DNA from: Salipiger sp. CCB-MM3
Lineage (GTDB): Bacteria; Pseudomonadota; Alphaproteobacteria; Rhodobacterales; Rhodobacteraceae
Length of the DNA stretch: 64,000 nucleotides
Assembly (NCBI RefSeq): GCF_001687105.1
Contig: NZ_CP014595.1
Location: 1,550,001-1,614,000 of the forward strand
Direction: 5' to 3'
The translations under genes were made by a program, and so were the position numbers. Each line of letters begins with the position of its first letter. Within the stretch, counting starts at the first letter, position 1. The notes under the pieces were generated by a model, which worked only from the letters and a program-made list of their open reading frames with translations, had not been told where the DNA came from and ran no database searches. Shown one piece after another: positions 38,423 to 48,409 of this stretch.

Positions 38423-39042
38423 CCCGCAAGTTCACCGACAAGAAGCTGCTCGTCGCCACCCATAATGCCGGCAAGCTCGAAGAGATCACCGATCTGCTGA
38501 AGCCCTTCGGCATCGAGGTCGTGGGTGCCAAGGAGCTTGACCTTCCCGAACCCGAGGAAACCGGCACCACCTTCGTCGAGAATGCCCGCATCAAGGCGCA
38601 TGCGGCGGCAAAGGCCACCGGCCTGCCCGCCCTCGCCGATGACAGCGGCATTTCTGTCGATGCTCTGGACGGTGCTCCCGGTGTCTATACCGCCGATTGG
38701 GCCGAAACCGGCAAGGGCCGCGATTTTATCATGGCCATGGGCAAGACCCATGACGCGCTGCGCCAGACCGGTGCCGAGCAGCCCTGGACCGCGCGTTTCA
38801 ACTGCACGCTGGTTCTGGCTTGGCCCGATGGCACCGACGCGGTGTTCCCCGGCGTGATGGAAGGCCGCGTGGTCTGGCCGATGCGCGGCGACAATGGTCA
38901 CGGCTACGACCCGATCTTTCAGCCCGAGGGCTATGAGATCACCTTCGCCGAGATGGGCAGCGACGAGAAAAACCGCATCAGCCACCGCGCCGATGCCTTT
39001 GCCAAATTCGTGAAGGGCTGCTTTGCCCAAGACGATGCCTAA
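38419..39042 (+). CDS. rdgB: dITP/XTP pyrophosphatase (RdgB/HAM1)
   Basis: A 207-residue enzyme that removes inosine and xanthosine triphosphates from the nucleotide pool. The N-terminal [14 protein letters not shown] is the nucleotide-binding motif, followed by [33 protein letters not shown] and [19 protein letters not shown] and ISHRADAF near the C-terminus. Its ATG overlaps the rph stop by 4 nt, and the hemW start lies inside its 3' end, so the three genes are translationally coupled. Confidence 0.95.
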   Translation: MTRKFTDKKLLVATHNAGKLEEITDLLKPFGIEVVGAKELDLPEPEETGTTFVENARIKAHAAAKATGLPALADDSGISVDALDGAPGVYTADWAETGKGRDFIMAMGKTHDALRQTGAEQPWTARFNCTLVLAWPDGTDAVFPGVMEGRVVWPMRGDNGHGYDPIFQPEGYEITFAEMGSDEKNRISHRADAFAKFVKGCFAQDDA

Positions 39043-40204
39043 GCCCGGGCCTGAAACCTGGCGTGAAGGAGGCTTCGGCCTCTACGTGCATTGGCCTTTC
39101 TGCGAGGCCAAATGCCCCTATTGCGACTTCAACAGCCACGTCGTCCGGTCAATCGACCAGACCCGCTGGGCCGAAGCGCTGAGCTCCGAGGTCCGCCGCT
39201 ATGGCGAGATGACCTCGGGGCGTCATCTCAACTCAATCTATTTCGGCGGCGGCACCCCTTCGCTGATGGAGCCTGCCACCGTTCAGGCGGTGCTCGATGC
39301 CGCGCGCGAGCATTGGACATGGGCCAATGACATCGAGATCACGCTCGAGGCCAATCCCCGCTCTGTCGAAGTGTCGAAGTTCGAGGGCTTCCGCGAGGCG
39401 GGCGTAAACAGGGTCTCGATGGGCATTCAGAGCCTGCGTCCCAATGATCTGCGCCGCCTCGGACGGCTGCATGACGTGGATGAGGCGATTGCCGCGCTCG
39501 GCACCGCGAAGTCCGTCTTTGACCGGGTGAACTTTGACCTGATCTATGCCCGCGAAAACCAGAGCATTGCCGACTGGGAAGTGGAACTGCGCGAGGCGCT
39601 CGATCTCGCCGGCGATCACCTGTCGCTCTACCAGCTGACCATCGAGGAAGGCACGATGTTCTGGGAGCGCGCGCAGCGTGGCCAAATGAAGCATCTGCCA
39701 GGCGAAGACCTCGCCGCCGACATGTTCCTTGCCACACAAGAGATCACCGCCAAGGCGGGCTTTGCGCCCTATGAAGTGTCGAACCACGCGCTGCCCGGCG
39801 CGCAGTCGCGGCACAATCTGGTCTACTGGCGCGGCGGCGATTACGTCGGCGTGGGCCCCGGCGCGCATGGGCGCGTCACCGTGAACGGCGTTCGCCACGC
39901 GACCGAAGCATGGAAGATGCCCGGCGCCTGGATCGAAAAGGCCGAAGCCCGTCGCGCCGACAGCGTCTTCGATCCGCTCGATACGTCAGACATTATGACC
40001 GAGTTCGTGATGATGGGCCTGCGCCTCGCCGAAGGCATTTCGCTGTCGCGGCTTGGCCAGATCTCCCCGACGCCCCTGCCCGCTCAGAAGATCGCCGACC
40101 TTCAGGACATGGGCCTTCTGTGGCGCGAGGGAGATCTCCTTGGCGCCACCACCGAGGGGCGGCTTGTCCTCAACGGCGTGATTGCCGAGCTTCTCACCTC
40201 ATGA
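39035..40204 (+). CDS. hemW: Heme chaperone HemW (HemN-like radical SAM protein)
   Basis: A 389-residue radical SAM protein. The cluster motif is [11 protein letters not shown] (CxxxCxxC) near residue 26. [36 protein letters not shown] and [10 protein letters not shown] are family landmarks. HemW lacks the extra N-terminal part of the coproporphyrinogen dehydrogenase HemN and inserts heme into target proteins; the sequence and short length fit HemW. ATG 39035 is used, overlapping rdgB by 8 nt; the upstream TTG 39023 is less likely. The stop codon overlaps a parS site. Confidence 0.9.
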   Translation: MPKPGPETWREGGFGLYVHWPFCEAKCPYCDFNSHVVRSIDQTRWAEALSSEVRRYGEMTSGRHLNSIYFGGGTPSLMEPATVQAVLDAAREHWTWANDIEITLEANPRSVEVSKFEGFREAGVNRVSMGIQSLRPNDLRRLGRLHDVDEAIAALGTAKSVFDRVNFDLIYARENQSIADWEVELREALDLAGDHLSLYQLTIEEGTMFWERAQRGQMKHLPGEDLAADMFLATQEITAKAGFAPYEVSNHALPGAQSRHNLVYWRGGDYVGVGPGAHGRVTVNGVRHATEAWKMPGAWIEKAEARRADSVFDPLDTSDIMTEFVMMGLRLAEGISLSRLGQISPTPLPAQKIADLQDMGLLWREGDLLGATTEGRLVLNGVIAELLTS

Positions 40205-40217
40205 TCCACGTGGAACA
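40202..40217. promoter_or_regulatory. parS: parS site at the hemW stop
   Basis: TGATCCACGTGGAACA, 15 of 16 bases identical to the ParB-binding consensus TGTTCCACGTGGAACA (mismatch at position 3). It lies in the 252-bp gap between convergent hemW and parB. Confidence 0.75.
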
Positions 40218-40453
40218 TACCCACAGGATCCTGTGCAGATCCGGCCGAGATCCTGTGGACAGATCTGATCGCGCGAGACAGGTGAAACACAAAAGGCCGA
40301 GCCACTATGGCTCGGCCTTCGTGTTTTCAGGGTGTTTTCCGGGTGGATCTGCCAGATCTAGAGGGATCTGAGCATCAAACCGCTACCCCTTGTTTCCTCA
40401 GTGAATATGCCTGCGGCGGTCGCGAGATCTCTCCACAGGATCCTGTGGAGATC
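40203..40453. other. GATC-rich intergenic region at the parB 3' end with palindromes
   Basis: Twelve GATC tetramers occur in 251 bp. Two copies of the palindrome CACAGGATCCTGTG lie at 40222-40235 and 40434-40447; the second is the core of a 22-bp perfect palindrome (40430-40451) next to the parB stop. Position 40249-40267 carries a 19-bp motif repeated in the rho-maf gap. No coding frame. Confidence 0.7.
40293..40319. terminator. Terminator between hemW and parB
   Basis: A 12-bp perfect stem (AAGGCCGAGCCA, 40293-40304 with 40308-40319) with a 3-nt loop and flanking A run on one side and GTGTTTTC on the other. It can serve hemW and parB transcripts. Confidence 0.8.
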
Positions 40454-40456
40454 TCT

Positions 40457-41362
40457 TCAGCGTGCCGCGCTGAGGATGGCGCAGAGCTTGTCGAGTTCCT
40501 CGAAGGTCCGGTAGCTGATCGTCAGCTTGCCATTCTCCTGTCCCGGCTGGTTCTGGATCGCGACTTTCATCCCAACAGCCGCCGAGAGATCTCCCTCAAG
40601 CGCGCGGGTGTCAGCGTCCTTTTCAGACCCTGCAAGGCTGGTTCGAGACGGGCTCTGCTCTTTCTGCGGCTGCGGCTTCGCAAGTTGCTCGGCCTGACGC
40701 ACCGACAGCTTGCGGCGCACGATCTCCTTGGCGACCTCTTCGGGGTTCTCGGCCGTGACCAGCGTACGCGCATGGCCTGCGGTCAGTTGCCCCTCGACCA
40801 CCATAGTCTGAACCGACTCCGGCAGGTTCAGCAGGCGCAGCAGGTTCGCGATATGGCTCCGGCTTTTGCCAAGCGCTTCGGCGATCTTTTCCTGCGTGTG
40901 TCCGAAACGGTTCATCAGCTGCTTGTAGCCCGCCGCCTCTTCGATCGAGTTCAGGTCCGCCCGCTGGATGTTCTCGATGATCGCGACTTCGAGCACTTCG
41001 ATGTCGTCGAACTCGCGCACCAGCGCAGGGACTTCGTGAAGCTGCGCCATCTGCGCGGCGCGCCAACGACGCTCGCCCGCGACGATCTCAAACTCGCCTT
41101 CCGACCCCGGACGCGGACGGACGATAATCGGCTGGATGATCCCCTTCACGCGGATCGATTCCGCCAGCTCGTTAAGCTGGTCCGGCGTGAATGTCCGGCG
41201 CGGCTGATCTTTGTTGGGGAAGAGTTTCTCGATCGGGATCATGCGATCAGGTGTCCTTGGTGTCGTATCCGCCTCGGCCTCGGCAGGCCGGACGTCGACG
41301 TCGGACATAAGCGCCGAAAGCCCACGTCCGAGCCCTCGCCGCATTTCGCGTTTCTCTGCCAT
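40457..41362 (-). CDS. parB: Chromosome partitioning protein ParB
   Basis: A 301-residue CTP-dependent DNA-sliding clamp that binds parS and segregates the origin. The N-terminal RRGLGRGLSALM is the ParA-interaction region, followed by IPIEKLFPNKDQPRRTF, the CTPase motifs IRVKGIIQPIIVRP and VAGERRWRAAQ, and the helix-turn-helix region TQEKIAEALGKSRSHIANLLRLLNLPE. ATG 41362 (MAEKREMRRG) has GAGAGGGC upstream. It is 28 bp downstream of parA. The C-terminal dimerisation domain ends in KLCAILSAAR. Confidence 0.95.
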   Translation of the reverse strand: MAEKREMRRGLGRGLSALMSDVDVRPAEAEADTTPRTPDRMIPIEKLFPNKDQPRRTFTPDQLNELAESIRVKGIIQPIIVRPRPGSEGEFEIVAGERRWRAAQMAQLHEVPALVREFDDIEVLEVAIIENIQRADLNSIEEAAGYKQLMNRFGHTQEKIAEALGKSRSHIANLLRLLNLPESVQTMVVEGQLTAGHARTLVTAENPEEVAKEIVRRKLSVRQAEQLAKPQPQKEQSPSRTSLAGSEKDADTRALEGDLSAAVGMKVAIQNQPGQENGKLTISYRTFEELDKLCAILSAAR

Positions 41363-41390
41363 TTCTGCCCTCTCGTGACGTATTTTTTGG

Positions 41391-42200
41391 TTATGCCGCC
41401 ATCTGCGCATTGTTGCGCAGCAGTTCCTCTGCGAGGGCGCGATAGGCCAGCGCACCCTTCGAATTCGTGTCGTAAGTCAGGACTGGGCACGCATAAGACG
41501 GCGCCTCGCTCACCCGCACGTTCCGCGGGATCACGGTGTTGAACACCAGATCACCGAGGTTGGCGCGCGCATCCTCTTCCACCATGCGCGACAGGTTGTT
41601 CCGCGCGTCGAACATCGTCAGCACAATCCCCTCGATCCGAAGGTCGGGATTGGCGCTCTGGCGCACTTCACGGATCGTCAGCATAAGCTGCGACAAACCT
41701 TCGAGCGCGAAGAACTCGCTTTGCAGCGGCACCAGAATGGAATGCGCCGCGACCATCGCGTTCACCGTCAGAAGGTTCAGCGAGGGCGGGCAGTCGATCA
41801 GGACGAAATCAAAGCCAAACTGGGCCATATCCGCCTGCCGCAGCGCATCATGCAGAAGGAAGCTGCGCTTTTCGTTGGCGACGAGTTCGATGTCTGCCGA
41901 GGCCAGATCAACCGTTGCCGGGATCAGCTGCAGGTTCGGCGTTTCCGTCGAAAGGATCATATCCGACAGCGGCGCGTCTTCGAGAAGCAGCTCGTACGCG
42001 GTGTATTCGCGCGCCTCAGGCTCGATTCCGAGCCCGGTGGACGAGTTCCCCTGCGGGTCGAGGTCGACCACGAGAACCTTCAAACCGCGCTCTGCCAGCG
42101 CCGCGCCGAGGTTGATCGTCGTCGTGGTCTTGCCCACCCCACCCTTCTGATTGGCAATGGCTACGATCTTGGCCGCGCCGGGCCGGAAGGTATCAGACAT
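41391..42200 (-). CDS. parA: Chromosome partitioning ATPase ParA
   Basis: A 269-residue ATPase driving origin segregation. The deviant Walker A is IANQKGGVGKTTTTINL, Walker A' VLVVDLDPQGNSSTGL and Walker B FDFVLIDCPPSLNLLTVNAM. ATG 42200 ([11 protein letters not shown]) overlaps the rsmG stop by 8 nt. The set rsmG-parA-parB is the classical partition locus near the origin. No N-terminal DNA-binding extension is seen, so it is the chromosomal (Soj-type) kind. Confidence 0.95.
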   Translation of the reverse strand: MSDTFRPGAAKIVAIANQKGGVGKTTTTINLGAALAERGLKVLVVDLDPQGNSSTGLGIEPEAREYTAYELLLEDAPLSDMILSTETPNLQLIPATVDLASADIELVANEKRSFLLHDALRQADMAQFGFDFVLIDCPPSLNLLTVNAMVAAHSILVPLQSEFFALEGLSQLMLTIREVRQSANPDLRIEGIVLTMFDARNNLSRMVEEDARANLGDLVFNTVIPRNVRVSEAPSYACPVLTYDTNSKGALAYRALAEELLRNNAQMAA

Positions 42201-42813
42201 GAGTCGGCACTCCGATTTGCAAGACAACCGCATTGGGATCAGTAAGGCTTGTATGCCGTGTCAGTTTAAACTGCCACATCTTGCGTGCTTCGGCGATTTC
42301 TTTTTCCGCCTGCGCGCCCTTTGGGAAGAGCGCCATGCCGGTCTCGCTCAAGTGATGATCAGCGAAACCAAGAAGTTTATCCAAAGACGCCAGTGCCCGC
42401 GCGCTGAGCACATCGGCCTTCAGCGACGGGATCTCTTCGATACGGCGCGCTTCGACATTCGCCGTCGCACCCGTTTCCCGCAGAACCGTCCGCAGGAACG
42501 CGCATTTCCTCTGGTCGCTTTCCACCAGCGTGACCTTCATATCCGGTGCGAACTCGTCGCGCAGGATCGCCACGACCAGCCCGGGGAACCCTCCGCCACT
42601 GCCGAGATCCGCCCAATGCGCGGGTTTTTCCTGCGGAATCTGCCAGATCTGAGCGGAATCCACGATATGCCGCGTCCAAGCCTCGTCGAGCGTGCTTGGC
42701 GAAACGAGGTTGATCCGTGGATTCCATTTCTTCAGAAGGTCGGTGTAGTGCTCGAGGCGGTCCCATGTTTCACGTGAAACACTGAGACCGCCGCCAAGGT
42801 CCGGAAAGCTCAT
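42193..42813 (-). CDS. rsmG: 16S rRNA (guanine527-N7)-methyltransferase RsmG
   Basis: A 206-residue SAM methyltransferase (GidB). The N-terminal [30 protein letters not shown] and motif [19 protein letters not shown] are diagnostic, with [15 protein letters not shown] later. The first residues VSRET are encoded by a parS site, which explains their strong conservation. ATG 42813 overlaps the mnmG stop by 4 nt (ATGA). Confidence 0.95.
   Translation of the reverse strand: MSFPDLGGGLSVSRETWDRLEHYTDLLKKWNPRINLVSPSTLDEAWTRHIVDSAQIWQIPQEKPAHWADLGSGGGFPGLVVAILRDEFAPDMKVTLVESDQRKCAFLRTVLRETGATANVEARRIEEIPSLKADVLSARALASLDKLLGFADHHLSETGMALFPKGAQAEKEIAEARKMWQFKLTRHTSLTDPNAVVLQIGVPTHV
42766..42781. promoter_or_regulatory. 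parS: Perfect parS site inside rsmG
   Basis: TGTTTCACGTGAAACA, identical to the canonical bacterial parS. It codes for the SVSRET residues near the RsmG N-terminus. Confidence 0.97.
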
Positions 42814-44687
42814 GCGCTGCGCGCCTTTTCGACGCGGCGAAGACGGATCAGCAGAAGCGACAGCGCTGCCGGCGTCATTCCATCCACTTTCGCCGCTTGA
42901 GCAAGCGTGGAAGGGCGAGCATGCGCCAGCTTTTGCTTCAGCTCGTTGGAAAGCCCTTCGATGCTCGCGAAATCGAAGTCTGCCGGGACCTGATAGGTCT
43001 CGTCCCGCTTCAGCGCTTCAACGTCGCGCTTCTGCCGATCAATGTAATTGGCGTAAAGCGCGTCCTTTTCCAGCTGGCTGCCGATCTCTTCGTCGATTTC
43101 CGTGAGATCCGGCACATGGGACCGGAGGAACTCCATCGCAATATCAGGGAAGGACAGCAGTTGGAACAGGCTGCGGCGTGCGCCATCAGCGTTCATCTTC
43201 AGGCCAAGCTCGGTCAATTCCCGCGGCGTCATGGTCAGATCAGAGAGAATCCCCCTGCCCTGCTCGAGCTTTTCGGACTTCTCAAGGAATGCCGCTTTGC
43301 GCGCTTCGGACACGCAGCCGATCTCGAGAGCCTGCGGAGTCAAGCGCTGGTCCGCATTGTCGGCCCGCAGCGAAAGGCGGAATTCGGCGCGCGAGGTGAA
43401 CATCCGGTAGGGCTCGGTCACGCCGCGCGACGTCAGATCGTCGATCATCACGCCAATATAGCTGTCGGTCCGGCTGAAAGTGATCTCCTCGCGCCCCAAG
43501 CTTTGGGCGGCGGCGTTGAGGCCTGCCACAAGACCTTGTGCCGCGGCTTCCTCATATCCCGTTGTGCCGTTGATCTGGCCAGCGAGATAAAGGCCCGAGA
43601 CAGCCTTCACCGAAAGCCGCAGGTCCAGCGCGCGCGGATCGACGTAGTCGTATTCGATCGCGTATCCGGGCTGCAGAATGCGCGCGTTCTCCAGACCGAC
43701 GATCGAGCGAACATAGGCGTCCTGCACATCCTCGGGCAGCGAGGTCGAAATGCCGTTCGGATACACCGTGTGATCGTCGAGACCCTCGGGCTCGAGGAAG
43801 ATCTGATGCGACTCTTTATCGGCAAAGCGGACGATCTTATCTTCGATCGAGGGGCAGTACCGGGGGCCAATGCCCTCGATATGGCCGCCATACATGGCGG
43901 ATCTGCTCAGATTGTCGCGGATCAGCTCGTGCGTGCGTGCATTGGTGTGGGTGATCCCGCAAGAGATCTGCCGCGCGTAGGGCGCCTTCGACATGAAGGA
44001 GAAGAGCACCGGGTCATCGTCACCGGGCTGGCTTTCCAGAATGTCCCAATTGATCGTGCGCCCATCCAGGCGCGGCGGCGTGCCGGTTTTGAGCCGTCCG
44101 AGCGGCAAAGCCAACTCATCCAGACGTTCGGCAAGCTTCACCGCCGGCTTATCGCCCATCCGGCCACCGGGCCGCTTTTGATCGCCAATATGGATGACGC
44201 CACGCAGGAATGTCCCGGTGGTCAGCACGACAGCGCCGGCTTTCAGCTCGGATCCGTCGGAAAGAACCACGCCCTGCACGAGATCTCCCGACTTCAGAAG
44301 GTCGGTCACCTCGCCTTCCACGATCGAGAGGTTCGGTGCGGCTTCCATCTCGCGCAGCATGGCTTCGCGGTAAAGTTTGCGGTCGGCCTGCGCGCGCGGA
44401 CCTTGGACCGCGGGGCCTTTGCGGCGGTTCAAAAGGCGGAATTGGATCCCGGCCTGATCCGCGACACGACCCATCACGCCGTCCATGGCGTCAATTTCGC
44501 GCACTAGGTGGCCTTTGCCGAGGCCACCAATCGCCGGATTGCACGACATCACGCCAATTCCGCCCCGAGTCAGCGTGACCAGAGCGGTGCGCGCACCAAA
44601 ACGGGCCGCTGCAGCAGCGGCTTCGGTGCCGGCGTGACCACCGCCGACGACAACGACGTCAAAGTCGAGTTGTTTCACGTGAAACAC
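42810..44687 (-). CDS. mnmG: tRNA uridine-5-carboxymethylaminomethyl modification enzyme MnmG
   Basis: A 625-residue FAD enzyme that with MnmE modifies U34 of certain tRNAs. The FAD-binding [21 protein letters not shown] starts the protein. [36 protein letters not shown] and [14 protein letters not shown] regions follow, and the C-terminal [20 protein letters not shown] is typical. The start is GTG 44687 within a perfect parS site; the protein begins MFHVKQ. It overlaps rsmG and is 3 bp downstream of mnmE. Confidence 0.96.
   Translation of the reverse strand: MFHVKQLDFDVVVVGGGHAGTEAAAAAARFGARTALVTLTRGGIGVMSCNPAIGGLGKGHLVREIDAMDGVMGRVADQAGIQFRLLNRRKGPAVQGPRAQADRKLYREAMLREMEAAPNLSIVEGEVTDLLKSGDLVQGVVLSDGSELKAGAVVLTTGTFLRGVIHIGDQKRPGGRMGDKPAVKLAERLDELALPLGRLKTGTPPRLDGRTINWDILESQPGDDDPVLFSFMSKAPYARQISCGITHTNARTHELIRDNLSRSAMYGGHIEGIGPRYCPSIEDKIVRFADKESHQIFLEPEGLDDHTVYPNGISTSLPEDVQDAYVRSIVGLENARILQPGYAIEYDYVDPRALDLRLSVKAVSGLYLAGQINGTTGYEEAAAQGLVAGLNAAAQSLGREEITFSRTDSYIGVMIDDLTSRGVTEPYRMFTSRAEFRLSLRADNADQRLTPQALEIGCVSEARKAAFLEKSEKLEQGRGILSDLTMTPRELTELGLKMNADGARRSLFQLLSFPDIAMEFLRSHVPDLTEIDEEIGSQLEKDALYANYIDRQKRDVEALKRDETYQVPADFDFASIEGLSNELKQKLAHARPSTLAQAAKVDGMTPAALSLLLIRLRRVEKARSA
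44671..44686. promoter_or_regulatory. parS: Perfect parS site at the mnmG start
   Basis: TGTTTCACGTGAAACA overlapping the GTG start codon of mnmG, giving MFHVKQ. Bound ParB would cover the start region of the gene. Confidence 0.97.
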
Positions 44688-44690
44688 TCC

Positions 44691-45974
44691 TTACTTACCC
44701 AGGCAGAAGCTCGAGAAGATCTTGTCCAGCAGATTTTCAACGTCGACGCGGCCGATCAGGGCTTCAAGGCGTCGAATCGAGACCCGGACTTCCTCTGCAG
44801 CGATATCATACCGCTCGGGTCCGAAATCAAGCAATTCCAGCGCGGTTTCAAGGGCTGCGCTGCCTTCGGCAAAGGCCAGCCGGTGACGTTCGCGTGTGGC
44901 AAGACCGCTGGATTGAACGCGCTCGGACAATGTATGGCCAATTTGCGCGACAAGCGCATCAATGCCCTGCCCCGTGCTCGCGGAAATCGCCTCGGCATCG
45001 CCGGAGAGATCTCCCTTGGACCGTCGGATGATGTCGCCGCCGCGCGGTGAGACATCCAAGGTTTCATCCGCTTCGAGCAGGAAAACCCTCAGATCTGCCA
45101 GTTCAGCGCGGTCGCGTGCGCGTTGGATGCCAATCTTTTCGACCGGATCCGCCGCTTCGCGCAAACCCGCGGTGTCGAGCAGCGTCACCGGGAGTCCGGC
45201 GATTTCCATGCGCACCTCGATCACATCACGGGTCGTCCCGGCGTGTTCCGAGGTGATGGCAGCGTCGCGACCGGCGAGCACGTTGAGCAGGCTGGATTTA
45301 CCCACATTCGGACGCCCAACAATGGCGACCTCAAAGCCGCTGCGAATGCGTTCCGCCGCATCGACGCCAGCCAGTTCGCGGTCGACCTCGGATTTCACTT
45401 TCAGAAGCGCGGCGCGAACGTCGTCCGAGACGTCGACAGGCACTTCCTCGTCGGCGAAATCAATGGTGACCTCAAGCAGAGAGGCCGCGAAGATCAAATC
45501 CTCGCGCCAGGCTTCGACCTTTTGCCCAAGTGCGCCCGCAAAGACGGTCATCGCCTGATTGCGCTGGCTTTCGGTCTCGGCTTCGATCAGATCCGCCAGC
45601 GCTTCGACTTGTGTTAGGTCGAGGCGGTCATGCTCCAGCGCGCGCCGGGTGAATTCACCGGGCTCGGCCTGACGGATCCCGTCCATCGCGCCAAGCTCGC
45701 GCAGAACGGCACGCAGGATCGCGATGCTGCCGTGCAGATGAAATTCGACAGTGCGTTCGCCAGTAAAGCTTTTGCCCTCTTCGAAGACCAGAACCAGCGC
45801 TTCGTCGAGGATTTGCCCTGCCCCATCGGTCAGGCGGCGCAGCGCGGTGCGGCGCGGCGCGGGAATGTCGCCGCAAAGACGAGAACAGGCGTCCCATGCG
45901 GAGGGTCCGGAAACCCTCACCACGGAAACGCCTGCTTTGCCGACCGCGCTGGCAAGTGCGAAGATCGTATCCAT
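44691..45974 (-). CDS. mnmE: tRNA modification GTPase MnmE
   Basis: A 427-residue GTPase, MnmG partner. The N-terminal formyl-THF-binding half begins MDTIFALASAVGKAGVSVVRVSG. The G domain has G1 GRPNVGKSSLLNVL and G3 LLDTAGLREAADPVEKIGI, and the protein ends FSSFCLGK with the catalytic C-terminal Cys (CxGK). The G4 motif, normally NKxD, reads SKGD (RRSKGDL), an Asn-to-Ser change. It is co-transcribed with rho 24 bp upstream. Confidence 0.95.
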   Translation of the reverse strand: MDTIFALASAVGKAGVSVVRVSGPSAWDACSRLCGDIPAPRRTALRRLTDGAGQILDEALVLVFEEGKSFTGERTVEFHLHGSIAILRAVLRELGAMDGIRQAEPGEFTRRALEHDRLDLTQVEALADLIEAETESQRNQAMTVFAGALGQKVEAWREDLIFAASLLEVTIDFADEEVPVDVSDDVRAALLKVKSEVDRELAGVDAAERIRSGFEVAIVGRPNVGKSSLLNVLAGRDAAITSEHAGTTRDVIEVRMEIAGLPVTLLDTAGLREAADPVEKIGIQRARDRAELADLRVFLLEADETLDVSPRGGDIIRRSKGDLSGDAEAISASTGQGIDALVAQIGHTLSERVQSSGLATRERHRLAFAEGSAALETALELLDFGPERYDIAAEEVRVSIRRLEALIGRVDVENLLDKIFSSFCLGK

Positions 45975-45998
45975 CCCCGCCTCCTTTGCGGTTTATGT

Positions 45999-47282
45999 TT
46001 AACTGTTCATGGAGTCGAAGAATTCGCCGTTCGTCTTCGTCTGCTTGAGCTTGGAGAGCAAGAACTCGATCGCGTCCGTCGTGCCCATCGGGTTGAGGAT
46101 ACGGCGCAGCACGAAGGTCTTTTGCAGGTCGACCTTGTCGGTGAGCAGGTCCTCTTTCCGGGTGCCCGACTTGAGAATGTCGATCGCCGGGAAGACGCGC
46201 TTGTCGGCAACCTTGCGGTCGAGAACGATCTCGGAGTTGCCGGTGCCTTTGAATTCTTCGAAGATCACCTCGTCCATACGCGAGCCGGTGTCGATCAGCG
46301 CGGTGGCGATGATGGTGAGCGAGCCACCCTCTTCGATGTTCCGCGCGGCACCGAAGAAGCGCTTCGGACGCTGCAGCGCGTTGGCATCGACACCACCGGT
46401 CAGGACCTTACCCGACGACGGCACGACGGTGTTGAACGCCCTACCAAGTCTTGTGATCGAGTCAAGAAGGATCACAACATCTCGTTTGTGCTCCACAAGG
46501 CGCTTGGCCTTTTCGATGACCATTTCCGAGACGGCAACGTGGCGCGTGGCAGGCTCGTCGAAGGTCGAGGAGACAACCTCACCCTTCACCGAACGCTGCA
46601 TGTCGGTCACTTCTTCCGGACGTTCGTCGATCAGCAGGACGATCAGATAGCACTCGGGGTGGTTCTTCTCGATCGAGGTGGCGATGTTCTGCAGCAGAAC
46701 CGTCTTACCGGTCCGCGGCGGTGCCACGATGAGCGAACGCTGGCCCTTACCGATCGGCGCGACCAGATCGATGATGCGGGCCGATTTGTCCTTGATCGTC
46801 GGGTCTTCGATTTCCATCTTCAGACGCTCGTCAGGATAGAGCGGTGTCAGGTTGTCGAAGGCGATCTTGTGACGGGCGCGTTCCGGGTCTTCGAAGTTGA
46901 TCGCAGAGACGTCGACCAGCGCGAAGTAGCGCTCTTCATTGTCGGGTGCTCGGATCTCGCCTTCGATGGTGTCGCCGGTGCGCAGCGAATACTTCCGGAT
47001 CATCTCGGGCGAGACATAGATGTCATCGGGACCCGGCAGATAGTTTGCCTCGGGCGAGCGAAGGAAGCCAAAGCCGTCCTGCAGCACCTCAAGAACGCCG
47101 TCGCCGAAGATGGTCCAACCCTCATCCGCACGCTCGCGGAGAATTTGGAACATCATCTCGCCTTTACGCATGGTCGAGGCGTTCTCGATGTCGAGCTCTT
47201 CGGCCATGGCGAGGAGATCTTTCGGGCTTTGCGCCTTCAGATCGGACAGGTTCAGCCGTTCAGTGCTTTCGGCACTTGTCAT
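45999..47282 (-). CDS. rho: Transcription termination factor Rho
   Basis: A 427-residue hexameric RNA helicase. The N-terminal [29 protein letters not shown] and RNA-binding cold-shock-like [36 protein letters not shown] lead into Walker [33 protein letters not shown] and the arginine-rich [11 protein letters not shown] (Q/R loops). The length is standard. It starts at ATG 47282 and its upstream gap is the putative oriC, so its promoter lies there. Confidence 0.97.
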   Translation of the reverse strand: MTSAESTERLNLSDLKAQSPKDLLAMAEELDIENASTMRKGEMMFQILRERADEGWTIFGDGVLEVLQDGFGFLRSPEANYLPGPDDIYVSPEMIRKYSLRTGDTIEGEIRAPDNEERYFALVDVSAINFEDPERARHKIAFDNLTPLYPDERLKMEIEDPTIKDKSARIIDLVAPIGKGQRSLIVAPPRTGKTVLLQNIATSIEKNHPECYLIVLLIDERPEEVTDMQRSVKGEVVSSTFDEPATRHVAVSEMVIEKAKRLVEHKRDVVILLDSITRLGRAFNTVVPSSGKVLTGGVDANALQRPKRFFGAARNIEEGGSLTIIATALIDTGSRMDEVIFEEFKGTGNSEIVLDRKVADKRVFPAIDILKSGTRKEDLLTDKVDLQKTFVLRRILNPMGTTDAIEFLLSKLKQTKTNGEFFDSMNS

Positions 47283-47426
47283 GCAGTCCTCCGGGCCGCG
47301 GTCGGCCGTTCTTTGTCATGTCTTTCGGGAAGATCCCACCCGGACGGGTGTTGAGAGAATGCCTATCCCCTCCCCCCGTCGAAGTCAATTCCCGGCGGCG
47401 GGTCTGGGCGGGGCCCGGTCTCTCTC

Positions 47427-47810
47427 AATTTAAAGAAAGAAAAAAGAGAGATGATTTTGTTTTTAGGGGAGCCCCAGACCGGTGGATCAAATGGTTCAGG
47501 GGCTTTCGTCCACGTGGAGAGATCCTGTGGATAGATCTGCGGAGATCCCTTGGCGCAGTTTTGGAGGAATCGGCCTTTGGATCAACGCAGCAAGGGATCT
47601 CTCGGGGTTTTGCTTCATTGTGGAAAGATCTTAAACAGGTGGTCGTCCACGAGCTTCTCCACAGCGAGGAGTTTTCCAAACCCACAGACTCAGGAATCAC
47701 CGTGGAACATCGTGAAACCGGAGAGATCTCCCCAGCCTTGAAACTGCGGACGATTTTCCCCAGAAGCTTCCTCTGACAAAGACCCAAGGCTGCGAACAGG
47801 TTTATCCACA
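47427..47810. other. oriC: Candidate chromosomal replication origin (oriC)
   Basis: The rho-maf gap (527 bp, divergent genes) holds an A/T-rich patch at about 47427-47465 and DnaA-box-like sites. These are perfect TTATCCACA at 47802-47810, CTATCCACA on the minus strand at 47526-47534, TTCTCCACA at 47655-47663, and weaker ones near 47619, 47672 and 47754. Eight GATC tetramers lie in 47485-47728. The parAB genes and parS sites on both sides support an origin. This is inference; it was not compared with a known origin. Confidence 0.6.
47802..47810 (+). promoter_or_regulatory. Perfect DnaA box overlapping the maf start
   Basis: TTATCCACA; its last base is the first base of the maf ATG. An initiator bound here would be well placed to affect maf expression. 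Confidence 0.8.
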
Positions 47811-48409
47811 TGAGTCTTCCGCTCATCCTCGCCTCCGGCTCGCAAATCCGCGCCGAACTGCTCCGTGCGGCGGGCGTTTCCTTTGGAATCGAGGTCGCGC
47901 GCGTCGATGAAGAGTCGATTCGCGACTCACTTCTCGCGGAAGGCGCTCCGCCGCGCGATGTGGCCGACGCTCTGGCCGAGTATAAGGCGCGCAAAGCCTC
48001 CGACAAAAATCCCGGCGCGCTGGTGCTGGGCTGCGATCAGGTGCTGAGCTGCAACGGCACGCTCTATTCCAAGCCGCGCAGCCCCGAAGAAGCCCGCGCG
48101 CAGCTGATGGAGTTGCGGGGCCAGCGGCTCAGCCTGCTGTCGGCTGCGGTGATCTATGAAAACGCCGAGCCGGTCTGGCGCCATGTGGGTGTGGCGCGGC
48201 TGCGGATGCGCGAGTTTTCCGAAGCGTATCTCGACGACTATATAGAGCGAAACTGGGAAAGCCTGCGTAGCTCCGTCGGCGGCTTCAAGCTGGAGGAAGA
48301 GGGCGTGCGCCTGTTTGCCAGCATCGAGGGCAGTCATTTCACCATTCTCGGCCTGCCTCTGCTCGAGCTTCTGGCCTTTTTGCAGGTACGGGGGATCATT
48401 GCCGGATGA
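47810..48409 (+). CDS. maf: Maf-like nucleotide pyrophosphatase
   Basis: A 199-residue Maf protein. The start [39 protein letters not shown] is characteristic. [45 protein letters not shown] holds the catalytic acids. Maf proteins hydrolyse non-canonical or modified NTPs; specificity (dTTP/UTP or m7GTP) is not determined. The start codon overlaps a DnaA box. Its stop overlaps the aroE start (ATGA). Confidence 0.9.
   Translation: MSLPLILASGSQIRAELLRAAGVSFGIEVARVDEESIRDSLLAEGAPPRDVADALAEYKARKASDKNPGALVLGCDQVLSCNGTLYSKPRSPEEARAQLMELRGQRLSLLSAAVIYENAEPVWRHVGVARLRMREFSEAYLDDYIERNWESLRSSVGGFKLEEEGVRLFASIEGSHFTILGLPLLELLAFLQVRGIIAG

Noticed and set aside
42897..44507. A 536-codon open frame antisense to mnmG
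   Set aside because: Antisense shadow of a recognised gene; no ribosome-binding site or homology-like motif.
47511..47521. A further parS at TCGTCCACGTGGAGAG
   Set aside because: Only 11 of 16 bases match the consensus and both outer half-sites are disrupted.
46946..47776. A 276-codon plus-strand frame from within rho into the rho-maf gap
   Set aside because: Antisense to rho for a third of its length and without homology; the gap is better explained as a regulatory or origin region.
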